Assembly: GCA_964445985.1 (NCBI GenBank)
Contig: CAYUMU010000011.1
Span: forward strand, 39,841 to 103,840
Reading direction: 5' to 3'
DNA from: CAYUMU01 sp964445985
GTDB taxonomy: Bacteria > Planctomycetota > Planctomycetia > Pirellulales > S012-138
DNA length: 64,000 nt
Part shown: positions 18,713 through 25,901 of the stretch, piece after piece
Layout of the letters: each line of letters opens with the position of its first letter
Position numbering within the stretch: the first letter of the stretch is position 1
The notes under the pieces: model-generated
Told to the model about the DNA's origin: nothing
Databases searched by the model: none
Seen by the model: only the letters and a program-made list of their open reading frames with translations
Made by a program: the position numbers and the translations under genes

Positions 18713-19273
18713 CTAATCGGAATGGTCCGACTTTTCGGTAAAAATTGCCAACTTCAACTCACAGGAAAGGATTGCCTGGTTTTCCTTGTCGGGCGAGAGG
18801 CGGACTTCGTCCAGCCAAACGGTCCATGGCAATCCTTCCAACGCGCCCAATGACGTGAATAGCTGCTGCAATGTGCCTCGGCACGTGACCCGCACGGCGA
18901 CTTCGCGAAGATAGTTGCGATCGTGTTTGGGCTCCGGCTGGAAATGCGTGGTGCGGGCGCCGCTAGCAGCGATTGCCAGCGATAGCCCGCCAAACATGCG
19001 GGCTGTTTCCGGCCGCGACGACTCTTGCCAGGCGCTGACGTAACGGGTCGTGCGCTGGGTTTCGTCGCGGAGGCGATCGACCTGCGCGGGCAACAGCAGG
19101 GCCTGCTCCATCAACTGTCGCTGCTCCCCTATCTCGTCGCGGAGGGCAGAGATTTCGCGTTCCACCGGACGGTAGATCCATCCCAGGTAGGCTGCCGTGC
19201 CGGCCGCCAGCACGACAATGATTTTCACATTGCTGAGCTTGGAAGCGGGGCGTTTCTTAGGGGCGGGCGGCAT
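18713..19273 (-). CDS. PilO-like inner-membrane pilus assembly protein
   Basis: 186 residues with a short basic cytoplasmic tail, one transmembrane helix (about residues 15-33), a coiled-coil (about 34-70) and a small ferredoxin-like alpha/beta domain. This is the architecture of PilO/GspM. Order after PilM and PilN supports the assignment. PilN and PilO normally form a periplasmic heterodimer bridging PilM to PilP and the secretin. Confidence 0.65.
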   Translation of the reverse strand: MPPAPKKRPASKLSNVKIIVVLAAGTAAYLGWIYRPVEREISALRDEIGEQRQLMEQALLLPAQVDRLRDETQRTTRYVSAWQESSRPETARMFGGLSLAIAASGARTTHFQPEPKHDRNYLREVAVRVTCRGTLQQLFTSLGALEGLPWTVWLDEVRLSPDKENQAILSCELKLAIFTEKSDHSD

Positions 19274-19299
19274 GAATCAGCTCGTGTTTCGTGTGCTGG

Positions 19300-19324
19300 A
19301 TTCCCGCTTTCGCGGGAAGGACGG
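19300..19324. repeat. TTCCCGC...GCGGGAA palindromic repeat
   Basis: ATTCCCGCTTTCGCGGGAAG followed by GACGG. It is a short-form copy of the repeat family at 17849-17961. Confidence 0.7.
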
Positions 19325-19486
19325 GCGCCACTGGCTTTGCCAGTGTGAGTGGGCATCGAACATTCGGATCAATGTCGATCTGCTCGGCAGGTTGTGGGCA
19401 GATGGGGTTTCGTATTTGGACCAGGTACTCGTAGGCGATGAACTGCGTACTGGCTTGTTTGTGGTTTGCCACGTGGGGTGGCGGCG

Positions 19487-20299
19487 CTATGGCCCACGAG
19501 CACTGGCGGAGCCAGTGGCACCCAAATCATGAGCACTGGCACTCGGCGGGTCGGCTGGCCATGTGGTTTGGGCCGTGCTATCGGGTGACGGATAGAGCGG
19601 AGCCTGAGGGCCGCCGGGTTGTCCGTAACCGGCTTTGAGCCGGATGCGGGCTTGGAATTCGAACCCCGACAGGGGGCCCGACCCCCGCAACGACTCGGCG
19701 GAAATCAGATCGACCGCGGCAAAGAACGGATCATCCGACAGTTCGTGCAAGAACGCATGCAGGGCAGCCTGATCTTGCGCGAGGCCTTTGAGTTGCACAA
19801 AGGTGGCCGCCGCGTCGCGTTCTCGACGGAGTTGTTGGAGGTCCATCGCGGCCGGGTGGGCGGGCGACTTTTTCTCGGCGCCGCCGGCCGTGGGAGGCTG
19901 CCACGACGGCTGGCCGCTGCTTTCACTCGAGGTTTGAACCTGCAGTTCATTCAGATGAATGGTGGCGGGCAGTTGCGGCAGGATGGCTTTGATCAACTGG
20001 GTGCGGGGCCAGGGGTGTTCCAAATAGGTGATCAGTTCGGCCGCCGCGCGTTGCTGTTCGAGCCGCTGCTGCCAATGGATCAACTCGTGAGACAGCAGTT
20101 GGGCGTTGGCCACTTGTTGCTTGGCGTCGGCCAACTCGCGATTGGCTTCGGCGAGGCGAGCCCGCTGCACCACACTTCCCAAGACCAGCAAGCCCACGTA
20201 GGCCCCCAGCACGAGCACCCGCCACACGAAGTTCTTTCGCTGGGCATGCTGCTCGCGGTAGCGCGGCGGCAGAAAATCAATCTGTTCCCACGTGGTCAC
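19487..20299 (-). CDS. PilN-like inner-membrane pilus assembly protein
   Basis: 270 residues beginning IDFLPPRYRE, which resembles the INLLP-type N-terminus that inserts into PilM. One transmembrane helix (about residues 26-46), a coiled-coil (about 47-90) and an alpha/beta periplasmic domain follow. It is read from a GTG at 20299. The final ~13 codons and the stop (about 19487-19530) are supplied by a palindromic intergenic-type sequence (ACTGGC...GCCAGTGG), so the natural C-terminus may have been replaced. It lies downstream of pilM and upstream of the PilO-like gene. Confidence 0.68.
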   Translation of the reverse strand: MTTWEQIDFLPPRYREQHAQRKNFVWRVLVLGAYVGLLVLGSVVQRARLAEANRELADAKQQVANAQLLSHELIHWQQRLEQQRAAAELITYLEHPWPRTQLIKAILPQLPATIHLNELQVQTSSESSGQPSWQPPTAGGAEKKSPAHPAAMDLQQLRRERDAAATFVQLKGLAQDQAALHAFLHELSDDPFFAAVDLISAESLRGSGPLSGFEFQARIRLKAGYGQPGGPQAPLYPSPDSTAQTTWPADPPSASAHDLGATGSASARGP

Positions 20300-20338
20300 G
20301 GCTTCGGTTTGTCCTCAGGTTTTACTTTCGTGCTCTGG

Positions 20339-20426
20339 ATTCCCGCCCCCGTTTTCACGAGGGCAGGCTCTGCGCGGGAATGACAAGTTTTGCTGGACTG
20401 GGTTCCCGCCTTCGCGGGAATGACGG
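20339..20426. repeat. Two TTCCCGC...GCGGGAATGAC repeats
   Basis: Long form at 20339-20384 and short form at 20402-20426, in the gap between the PilM and PilN genes. The long form matches 17849-17897 closely. Confidence 0.75.
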
Positions 20427-20443
20427 ATGGTTTGGCTCTGGCC

Positions 20444-21499
20444 TTAAGACTCCCGTGGTTTGAGCGCCAGCCCCGCGGCCACGTCCCATTGCGGAGGGCG
20501 GCCGGGGAGCAATTGCACATCGCAGCCGCGGAGGGGTTCGCCAATTTCGGCCGGCAAATTCAAGCGCTGGCCGAAGGCCTCGGCCAGGTAGGTGGTCGCT
20601 TCTCCCCCGCCGAGCAGCAGGCGAGAAATGGAGTGGCCGCGAAAGGTGACGCTGTAGTACCGCAGGCACAAGGCGATTTCGTTGGCCAGGCGATCGAGCA
20701 CCGGGCGGATGGCGTCGTTGACGGTGCGGGAAATTTCGGGGTCTTGGCGATCGCTTCGCCGTTCGCCGTTGTTGCGCCGCAGCAGAGCGGCGTCGGCGGC
20801 CTTCATTTTGAGCAGCCGGGCCGCGGATTCGTCGAGGTGACGTCCGCCGACGTCGATGTATTTGATGAACAGCACCTTGTCGCCCTGGGTGATGACCACG
20901 GCGGTGTTGGAACTGCCGAGGTGAACCAGCAGCGTGCCGGTTTGGCGATCTTCTTCGCGACGATAAACGTGGTTGTAGCAGCGAACCAGCGAGACCGGTT
21001 CGGCATCGACGGCGACGGGCCGGAGACCTGCCCTCTCGATAACTTCGAGGGATCGTTCGAGGGAGGCGCGGCGACAGGCCATGACAATGACTTCGCGCTT
21101 GGTGCGGTCGCCGTGCCGGACATCGCCCGCTTCGAGATAGCGCAGTTCGGCTTCCGACACGTCGAACGGCAACCGGCCCCCGGCTTCCTGGCGAACCTGG
21201 CTGGCCAGCGATTCTTCGCCCTTGGTGACGCGCACGTTTTGCACGAACAGTTCGCGCGGCCCCAGGCAAACCACGGCCTGGCGTCCGTGAAAGCCATTGG
21301 ATTCGATGGTTTGTTTGAGCATTTCGGCCGCGAGGGCATCGCGGCTCCGCGGGTCTTCTTCGTCGTCGCCGGGGAAAGGGCAGCGAACCGCGGCCACGAC
21401 GCTGGATTGGTCCGCCGACAACTGGAGCAATTTCAGCGAATTGCGCCCCCAATCGACAGCGATGGGCCCGAAGCGGGCTTGTCCAATCCAACCGACCAT
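20444..21499 (-). CDS. pilM: PilM, actin-like type IV pilus assembly ATPase-fold protein
   Basis: 351 residues. The start IAVDWGRNSLKLLQL matches the phosphate-1 region of PilM/FtsA-like actin folds. TLLVHLGSSNTAVVI (about residues 180-195) and a late ISRLLLGGGEATT (about 300-312) are the later nucleotide-binding elements. PilM is cytoplasmic, binds the PilN N-terminus and forms a ring at the pilus base. It lies first in the PilM-PilN-PilO-PilP order that leads to the secretin, as in classical type IVa pilus operons. Confidence 0.85.
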   Translation of the reverse strand: MVGWIGQARFGPIAVDWGRNSLKLLQLSADQSSVVAAVRCPFPGDDEEDPRSRDALAAEMLKQTIESNGFHGRQAVVCLGPRELFVQNVRVTKGEESLASQVRQEAGGRLPFDVSEAELRYLEAGDVRHGDRTKREVIVMACRRASLERSLEVIERAGLRPVAVDAEPVSLVRCYNHVYRREEDRQTGTLLVHLGSSNTAVVITQGDKVLFIKYIDVGGRHLDESAARLLKMKAADAALLRRNNGERRSDRQDPEISRTVNDAIRPVLDRLANEIALCLRYYSVTFRGHSISRLLLGGGEATTYLAEAFGQRLNLPAEIGEPLRGCDVQLLPGRPPQWDVAAGLALKPRES

Positions 21500-21580
21500 G
21501 TTGCGGCGTTTCCTTGCGAAAGTGTTTCAATGGTTTCCGGAATCAACGGGTTGCCCTGCCCGCCCCTTCTCTCTTCTCTC

Positions 21581-22135
21581 TTATGGCGGGGGAGCAATGG
21601 ACTGCAGGCTACCGACGCGGGTGAGGCCGGTCACGGGATCGATCCGCAGCGAAATCCAGCGTTGGCTGGCCGCCTGGCCGGCCGACAGCCAGACGGTGGT
21701 TTCGGAAGCCGAGGTGGTTGCCCCCAGGGCGCCGAACTCCACGCTGGCAACGGCGGCCCCGCTGCCGTTCTTGGCCTTGACCAATTGCACCGGCGGACCC
21801 AGCATTGGCAGCCGATCCAACCGCCCAATCCGTTGTGTGGGCGGGTCGGATGCGGAACCAAAGCCATCGGTAGGCAATACATGCAGGGCCGGGTTGGCGC
21901 CGACATGCTGCAATTCATACTGCTGGTTGATCACATTGAAGGTCACGCGATATTTGCTATTCCCCATGACGGCCAGGCTGCGCGCGGAGTTGAGATCGGC
22001 GGCAAACACCTCCGCGGCCGACACCAGGTGCTCGCTGGTGGCCGGCTGCACGCTGGGGATGGCCAGGGCGGCCAAGATTCCCAGGAGCGCCAGCACGATC
22101 AACAACTCGATCAGCGTGAGCGCGCTTCGTGTCAC
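21581..22135 (-). CDS. Minor pseudopilin with type IV prepilin signal (GspH/FimT-like)
   Basis: 184 residues, start GTG at 22135. A short leader MTRSA precedes LTLIELLIVLALLGILAALA, with Glu at +5 and the long hydrophobic helix required for the pilus core. The residue before the cleavage point is Ala rather than the usual Gly, which some peptidases tolerate. The C-terminal ~120 residues are a small beta-rich domain of GspH type. No prepilin peptidase gene is present in the window, so processing must rely on one elsewhere. Confidence 0.8.
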   Translation of the reverse strand: MTRSALTLIELLIVLALLGILAALAIPSVQPATSEHLVSAAEVFAADLNSARSLAVMGNSKYRVTFNVINQQYELQHVGANPALHVLPTDGFGSASDPPTQRIGRLDRLPMLGPPVQLVKAKNGSGAAVASVEFGALGATTSASETTVWLSAGQAASQRWISLRIDPVTGLTRVGSLQSIAPPP

Positions 22136-22178
22136 CGTGGAGCCGATTGCCTCTCTGGCAGGCAGGATTTGCCGACGA

Positions 22179-22421
22179 CTAGGGCGTCTTCAGCATGATC
22201 TGCAGCTTGCCCGACGTTAGTAACTCGTTTTGCTGTTTGAGTAGGAGTTTGATTTCTTGCAACTCGTGGATGGTTTGAAACCGCTGCTCCACCGCATTGG
22301 CAAATGGCAGCTTGGGCGGGTCGGGTTGTCCACTGGTTGATTGTTGAAAGCCTAGCACGCACCAGAAGCCTACATTGAGAACCACCAGCGCCAAAAAGCG
22401 ATTACGTGTACTGTTGAACAT
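22179..22421 (-). CDS. Small membrane-anchored protein at head of the pilus locus
   Basis: 80 residues: an N-terminal helix (about residues 8-26, FLALVVLNVGFWCVLGF), a Ser/Gly/Pro linker and a predicted coiled-coil (EQRFQTIHELQEIKLLLKQQ). No family was recognised. It is 43 bp upstream of the pseudopilin gene in the same direction, so it is probably the first gene of that operon. Confidence 0.55.
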   Translation of the reverse strand: MFNSTRNRFLALVVLNVGFWCVLGFQQSTSGQPDPPKLPFANAVEQRFQTIHELQEIKLLLKQQNELLTSGKLQIMLKTP

Positions 22422-22731
22422 TCTTCAATCTCCGTTTGGTGAGAATTGGCAACACACCTGGGGGGTAGACGACCGGTTGGGCGGCGTTTGTGGCCGTGAT
22501 AGGGTCACTTTCCATTTGAACAATAGGTCGCTCCCTGGCTGGCCACCAATGTCAATCCGACCAAAGAGTGCGCTGGCACTTCCCCCAAACGGCCTATTTA
22601 GCGCACTGCCAGGGGAGAAAGACGGGTTGCGTTGGAGGGGTGAGCGCGAACAATGGGATTATGCGGCTGCTTCCCAAGTAATGTGGGAAAATAGTCAGCG
22701 GTCGCTCATACGCACTTCGACGGAGCCCCCC
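22422..22731. promoter_or_regulatory. Divergent intergenic region between the pilus locus and the PQQ-propeller gene
   Basis: 310 bp between divergently transcribed genes, so it must hold promoters for both directions. No consensus -35/-10 pair or structured RNA could be assigned with confidence. Confidence 0.35.
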
Positions 22732-24072
22732 ATGATGCGTGTTGCTAGCTGTTTATTTTTTGTGATTTGTGTGCTCGTTGCCTGGCCAGCATGGCTGGCG
22801 GCGGAAGCGCCCGACGAATTGGCCGCCAAGCGCAACGCCAACTGGCACCAGTGGCGAGGGCCGCTGGCAACCGGCGTGGCTCCGCTGGCCGATCCGCCGA
22901 TTCGCTGGGATGAACAAACCAACCTGAAATGGAAGACAGCGCTGCCTGGCGAAGGGAGCGCCACGCCGATCGTGTGGGAAGACCAGATTTTTGTGGTGGC
23001 CGCCATCAAGACGGATCGCACCACCGATAAACCGGCGCCCGCCGACGACTCGGCCAAGACGGCCCCGCCGGTGAACTTCTACCAGTTTGTGGTGCTGTGC
23101 CTCGATCGCGAAACAGGCAAGATCCGCTGGCAGCAGGTCGCCACCGAAGAGGTGCCGCGCGAAGGCCAGCATCTCACGAATACCTATGCCTCGGCCTCGC
23201 CCATTACCGATGGCCGCCGGCTGTATGTTTCCTTTGGTTCGCGCGGAGTGTACTGCTACGACTTGCAAGGCAACTTGCAGTGGAAGCGCGACTTTGGCCC
23301 CATGCGCACCCGCTCGGGCTGGGGTGAAGCCGTAACGCCGGCCCTGCACGACGACACCCTGGCGCTTACCTGGGATCACGAAGACCAGTCGTTTATTGTG
23401 GCCCTGGACGCCGAGACGGGCGAAACGCGCTGGAAGGCCGATCGCGACGAGCCCACCAGTTGGGCCACGCCGCTGATGGTGCCGCGCGACGGCCGCGTGC
23501 AAGTGATTGTGAACGGCACCAACCGCGCGCGAAGTTACGATCTGAAGACCGGCGAAGTGCTCTGGCAATGCGGCGGCCAAACGGTCAACGCGATTCCCTC
23601 GCCAGTGGTGATGGATGACACGGTGATCTGCATGTCTGGCTATCGCGGCAGCACGGCGGTGGCGATTCCGCTCGATGCCCGCGGTGACGTGACGGATTCG
23701 GCCGAGATCCTCTGGAGCCACTCGCGAAATACGCCGTATGTGCCTTCGCCGCTGCTGGTGGGCGAGCGCATCTATTTCACGGCCTCGAACAATGGCATTC
23801 TGTCGTGCTTGAATGTTCGCGACGGTTCGCTGGTGTTTGGGCCGGAGCGGCTGCCCGACGTGGGCAACCTGTACGCCTCGCCGCTGGCGGCCGCCGGACG
23901 GATCTACATTACCGGCCGCGACGGGGCAACGCTGGTGCTCAAACAGGGCGACAAGTTGGAGGTGCTGGCCACGAACGTGATCGACGATCCGATCGATGCC
24001 TCGCCCGTGGCCGTGGGCAAGCAACTGCTGCTGCGCGGCAACCGATTCTTGTATTGCTTTGAAGACGAGTAA
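22732..24072 (+). CDS. Exported PQQ-like beta-propeller protein
   Basis: 446 residues with a signal peptide (about 1-22, ending LAAEA). It opens with NWHQWRGPLATGVA, the start typical of planctomycete outer-membrane-BamB-like/PQQ propellers. Repeated blade motifs of the form LDRETGKIRW, LDAETGETRWKA and LKTGEVLW recur at about 60-residue spacing. It is probably a periplasmic binding or scaffold protein; no PQQ-dehydrogenase catalytic residues were identified. Two ATGs at 22732 and 22735 follow a GGAG site. The next gene follows after 30 bp, suggesting an operon. Confidence 0.8.
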   Translation: MMRVASCLFFVICVLVAWPAWLAAEAPDELAAKRNANWHQWRGPLATGVAPLADPPIRWDEQTNLKWKTALPGEGSATPIVWEDQIFVVAAIKTDRTTDKPAPADDSAKTAPPVNFYQFVVLCLDRETGKIRWQQVATEEVPREGQHLTNTYASASPITDGRRLYVSFGSRGVYCYDLQGNLQWKRDFGPMRTRSGWGEAVTPALHDDTLALTWDHEDQSFIVALDAETGETRWKADRDEPTSWATPLMVPRDGRVQVIVNGTNRARSYDLKTGEVLWQCGGQTVNAIPSPVVMDDTVICMSGYRGSTAVAIPLDARGDVTDSAEILWSHSRNTPYVPSPLLVGERIYFTASNNGILSCLNVRDGSLVFGPERLPDVGNLYASPLAAAGRIYITGRDGATLVLKQGDKLEVLATNVIDDPIDASPVAVGKQLLLRGNRFLYCFEDE

Positions 24073-24102
24073 CCAGGTCATTCTTTGCGGAGGGCGGCAG
24101 TC

Positions 24103-25173
24103 ATGTTGCGCGCGGCGTTGATGGCTGGGGGGCTCTTGGCTGGGCTTGTTCTGGCTGGGATTTCATCCCTACAGGCTGGCGACGGCGAGCTGCCTGCCGA
24201 AGTGGCAACGCCGAAGCTGGCGGTCGAAAAAGGGCTTCGCTTCCTGGCTCGCGAAGTGCCGGCCTGGCCCAAGGAGAATCGTTGCTTTTCTTGCCACAAC
24301 AATGGCGACGCCGCCAGGGCACTGTTCGCGGCCCAGCGGCAGGGGCATGAGGTTCCTGCTGCCGCGCTGCCAAGCACCGTTGACTGGTTGCTCAAGCCGG
24401 CCGGTTGGGAACACAATGGCGGTGAAGCCGAGTTCAGCGATCCTCGGCTGGCGACCGTGCATTTTGCCGCGGCTCTGGTCGATGCTCACGTAAGCCAAGA
24501 TCGGCGCGAGCAGCAGGAACAGCAGAAGTTGGCCATTCAACAAGCGGCCCGGTTGGTGGTGGCCCAGCAAGCGGCCGATGGTTCGTGGCCGATCGACGCC
24601 GCTGGCACGTTGGGGTCGCCTGTCACCTATGGAACGGTGCTGGCGACGGTGACGGCGCGCCGAGTGCTCAAGGCCACGAAGTCGTGGGAGTTCGTGCGTG
24701 CCCGACTTAATGCCGATGGCTGGTTGGCGGGGCGAACTCCCCAGAACGTGTTCGACGCGGCGGCGCTACTGCTGTGGCTGGCCGACCGGGATGAAAAGCC
24801 GGACACGGTTCACGAGCGACTGCGGGAACAATGCCTGGCGTTGATTGGCCAAGGGGCACAGAAGAGCGGCGGGTGGGGGCCGTTTGTGAACTCCCGGCCG
24901 GAGGCGTTCGATACGGCCCTGGTGCTGCTGGCCTTGGCGGCGCAACCCAAAGAGGGCGAGCGCGGGGCGGAAATGCAGGCGCTGATCAAGGCGGGGCGGG
25001 CTTACCTGGCGAACACGCAACAGGCCGATGGCAGTTGGCCAGCCACCACGCGGCCAGCGAGGGGCGAGAGTTATGCGCAGACGATGTCCACAACGGGGTG
25101 GGTGGTGCAGGCGCTGCTGGCGACACAAGCTCGACCCCCATTAGATGTCACCGAGAGCGATCGCTATAAGTAG
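24103..25173 (+). CDS. Exported squalene-cyclase/prenyltransferase-repeat protein with CxxCH haem motif
   Basis: 356 residues. A signal peptide (about 1-25) is followed by VEKGLRFLARE, then CFSCH (Cys61, Cys64, His65), a c-type haem attachment motif. The rest has alpha-toroid repeats of the squalene cyclase/prenyltransferase kind: QQAADGSWPIDA (about 160), KSGGWGPFVNS (about 255) and QQADGSWPATTRP (about 305). The cyclase DxDD acid motif was not seen, so terpene cyclisation is unlikely. The ATG at 24103 has GGAGGG upstream. Co-directional with the PQQ-propeller gene 30 bp upstream. Confidence 0.75.
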   Translation: MLRAALMAGGLLAGLVLAGISSLQAGDGELPAEVATPKLAVEKGLRFLAREVPAWPKENRCFSCHNNGDAARALFAAQRQGHEVPAAALPSTVDWLLKPAGWEHNGGEAEFSDPRLATVHFAAALVDAHVSQDRREQQEQQKLAIQQAARLVVAQQAADGSWPIDAAGTLGSPVTYGTVLATVTARRVLKATKSWEFVRARLNADGWLAGRTPQNVFDAAALLLWLADRDEKPDTVHERLREQCLALIGQGAQKSGGWGPFVNSRPEAFDTALVLLALAAQPKEGERGAEMQALIKAGRAYLANTQQADGSWPATTRPARGESYAQTMSTTGWVVQALLATQARPPLDVTESDRYK

Positions 25174-25178
25174 TCGCC

Positions 25179-25210
25179 CCGCATTGCGGCAGGCATTTGC
25201 CTGCCCTACA
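25179..25210. repeat. REP-like palindrome CCGCATTG...GGCAGGC...GCCTGCCCTACA
   Basis: 32 bp containing GGCAGGCATTTGCCTGCC. Its reverse complement recurs at 63952-63983 with few changes, and a half copy lies at 28663-28680. Confidence 0.7.
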
Positions 25211-25282
25211 TTTACTGTCCCGCATCGGCGAGAGCGGATGCGTGGCGTGGATTTACACCCGGCCAGAAAAGGATCGGTCACC

Positions 25283-25738
25283 ATGAAGATTCTGCTAGCA
25301 ATCGATGGCTCGCCATGCAGCGAAGCGGCTGTCGCGGAGGTGTGCCGGCGGCCTTGGCCCCCGCAAAGCGAGGTTCGGCTGTTGACGGTGGAACCTCCGA
25401 TCGATGAGAGTTTGGTGGCGTTGGATTCGGCCACCGTCTTTGATGCGGTGGTCGCTCAGCAGCGCGTGGAAACCGTCAAACGCCTCAAGCATGCCACGGA
25501 CCTTTTCCGAAGCAGCGCGCCAGGGTTATTGGTGACCCCCGTTGTGCGGGAAGGATGGCCCAAGGAAGTGATTTTGGACGAAGCGGAACACTGGGGGGCG
25601 GACCTGGTCGTGGTGGGATCCCATGGATATGGCGCCATCCAGCGGTTCTTGCTGGGATCGGTGTCGCTGGCGGTCGCCACGAATGCCCCCTGCTCGGTGG
25701 AGATTGTGCGGCCCCCCCTGGAGAAGGCCAATTCGTGA
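25283..25738 (+). CDS. Universal stress protein (UspA family)
   Basis: 151 residues. It begins MKILLAIDGSPCSEAAVAEV, the standard Usp start with the conserved Asp. It carries GADLVVVGSHGYGAIQRFLLGSVS near residues 110-130, fitting the G-2x-G-9x-G(S/T) ATP-binding pattern. The start at 25283 is preceded by AAAGGA. The P-type ATPase follows in the same orientation; Usp proteins often accompany transporters. Confidence 0.88.
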   Translation: MKILLAIDGSPCSEAAVAEVCRRPWPPQSEVRLLTVEPPIDESLVALDSATVFDAVVAQQRVETVKRLKHATDLFRSSAPGLLVTPVVREGWPKEVILDEAEHWGADLVVVGSHGYGAIQRFLLGSVSLAVATNAPCSVEIVRPPLEKANS

Positions 25739-25784
25739 GCTTGGCCTGACGCGCGGTGGGCAAGCCGCGCCCGCCGCGGCAACT

Positions 25785-25901
25785 TTGGGTTATTGCGCCT
25801 TCCTTAACGCGGGTAGACCGCAAATGCGGGCTGAGGTATTAAAGTTCTTCGCGGCTTGCGAAGATGGCAACGAACCAGAAACTAGGAGACGGATGTTTTG
25901 A
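25785..25901 (+). CDS. Possible 38-residue leader peptide coupled to the P-type ATPase
   Basis: A short frame from a TTG at 25785 ends in a TGA that overlaps the TTG start of the ATPase (TTGA). Its 25803-25884 part is similar to 35019-35100, with several synonymous third-position differences, as if both descend from a coding sequence (LNAGRPQ and FFAACEDGNEPET). It may be a small real gene, or a dispersed fragment. No function is proposed. Confidence 0.35.
   Translation: MGYCAFLNAGRPQMRAEVLKFFAACEDGNEPETRRRMF

Noticed and set aside
20390..22198. 602-codon plus-strand open frame opposite the PilM and pseudopilin genes
   Set aside because: It is the antisense shadow of genes with strong GC3 bias. 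Its translation is Gly/Ala/His/Gln-rich with no motif, while the minus strand gives clear PilM and prepilin features.
22753..24081. 442-codon minus-strand frame opposite the PQQ-propeller gene
   Set aside because: It has no signal, domain or start context; the plus strand has repeated propeller blades.
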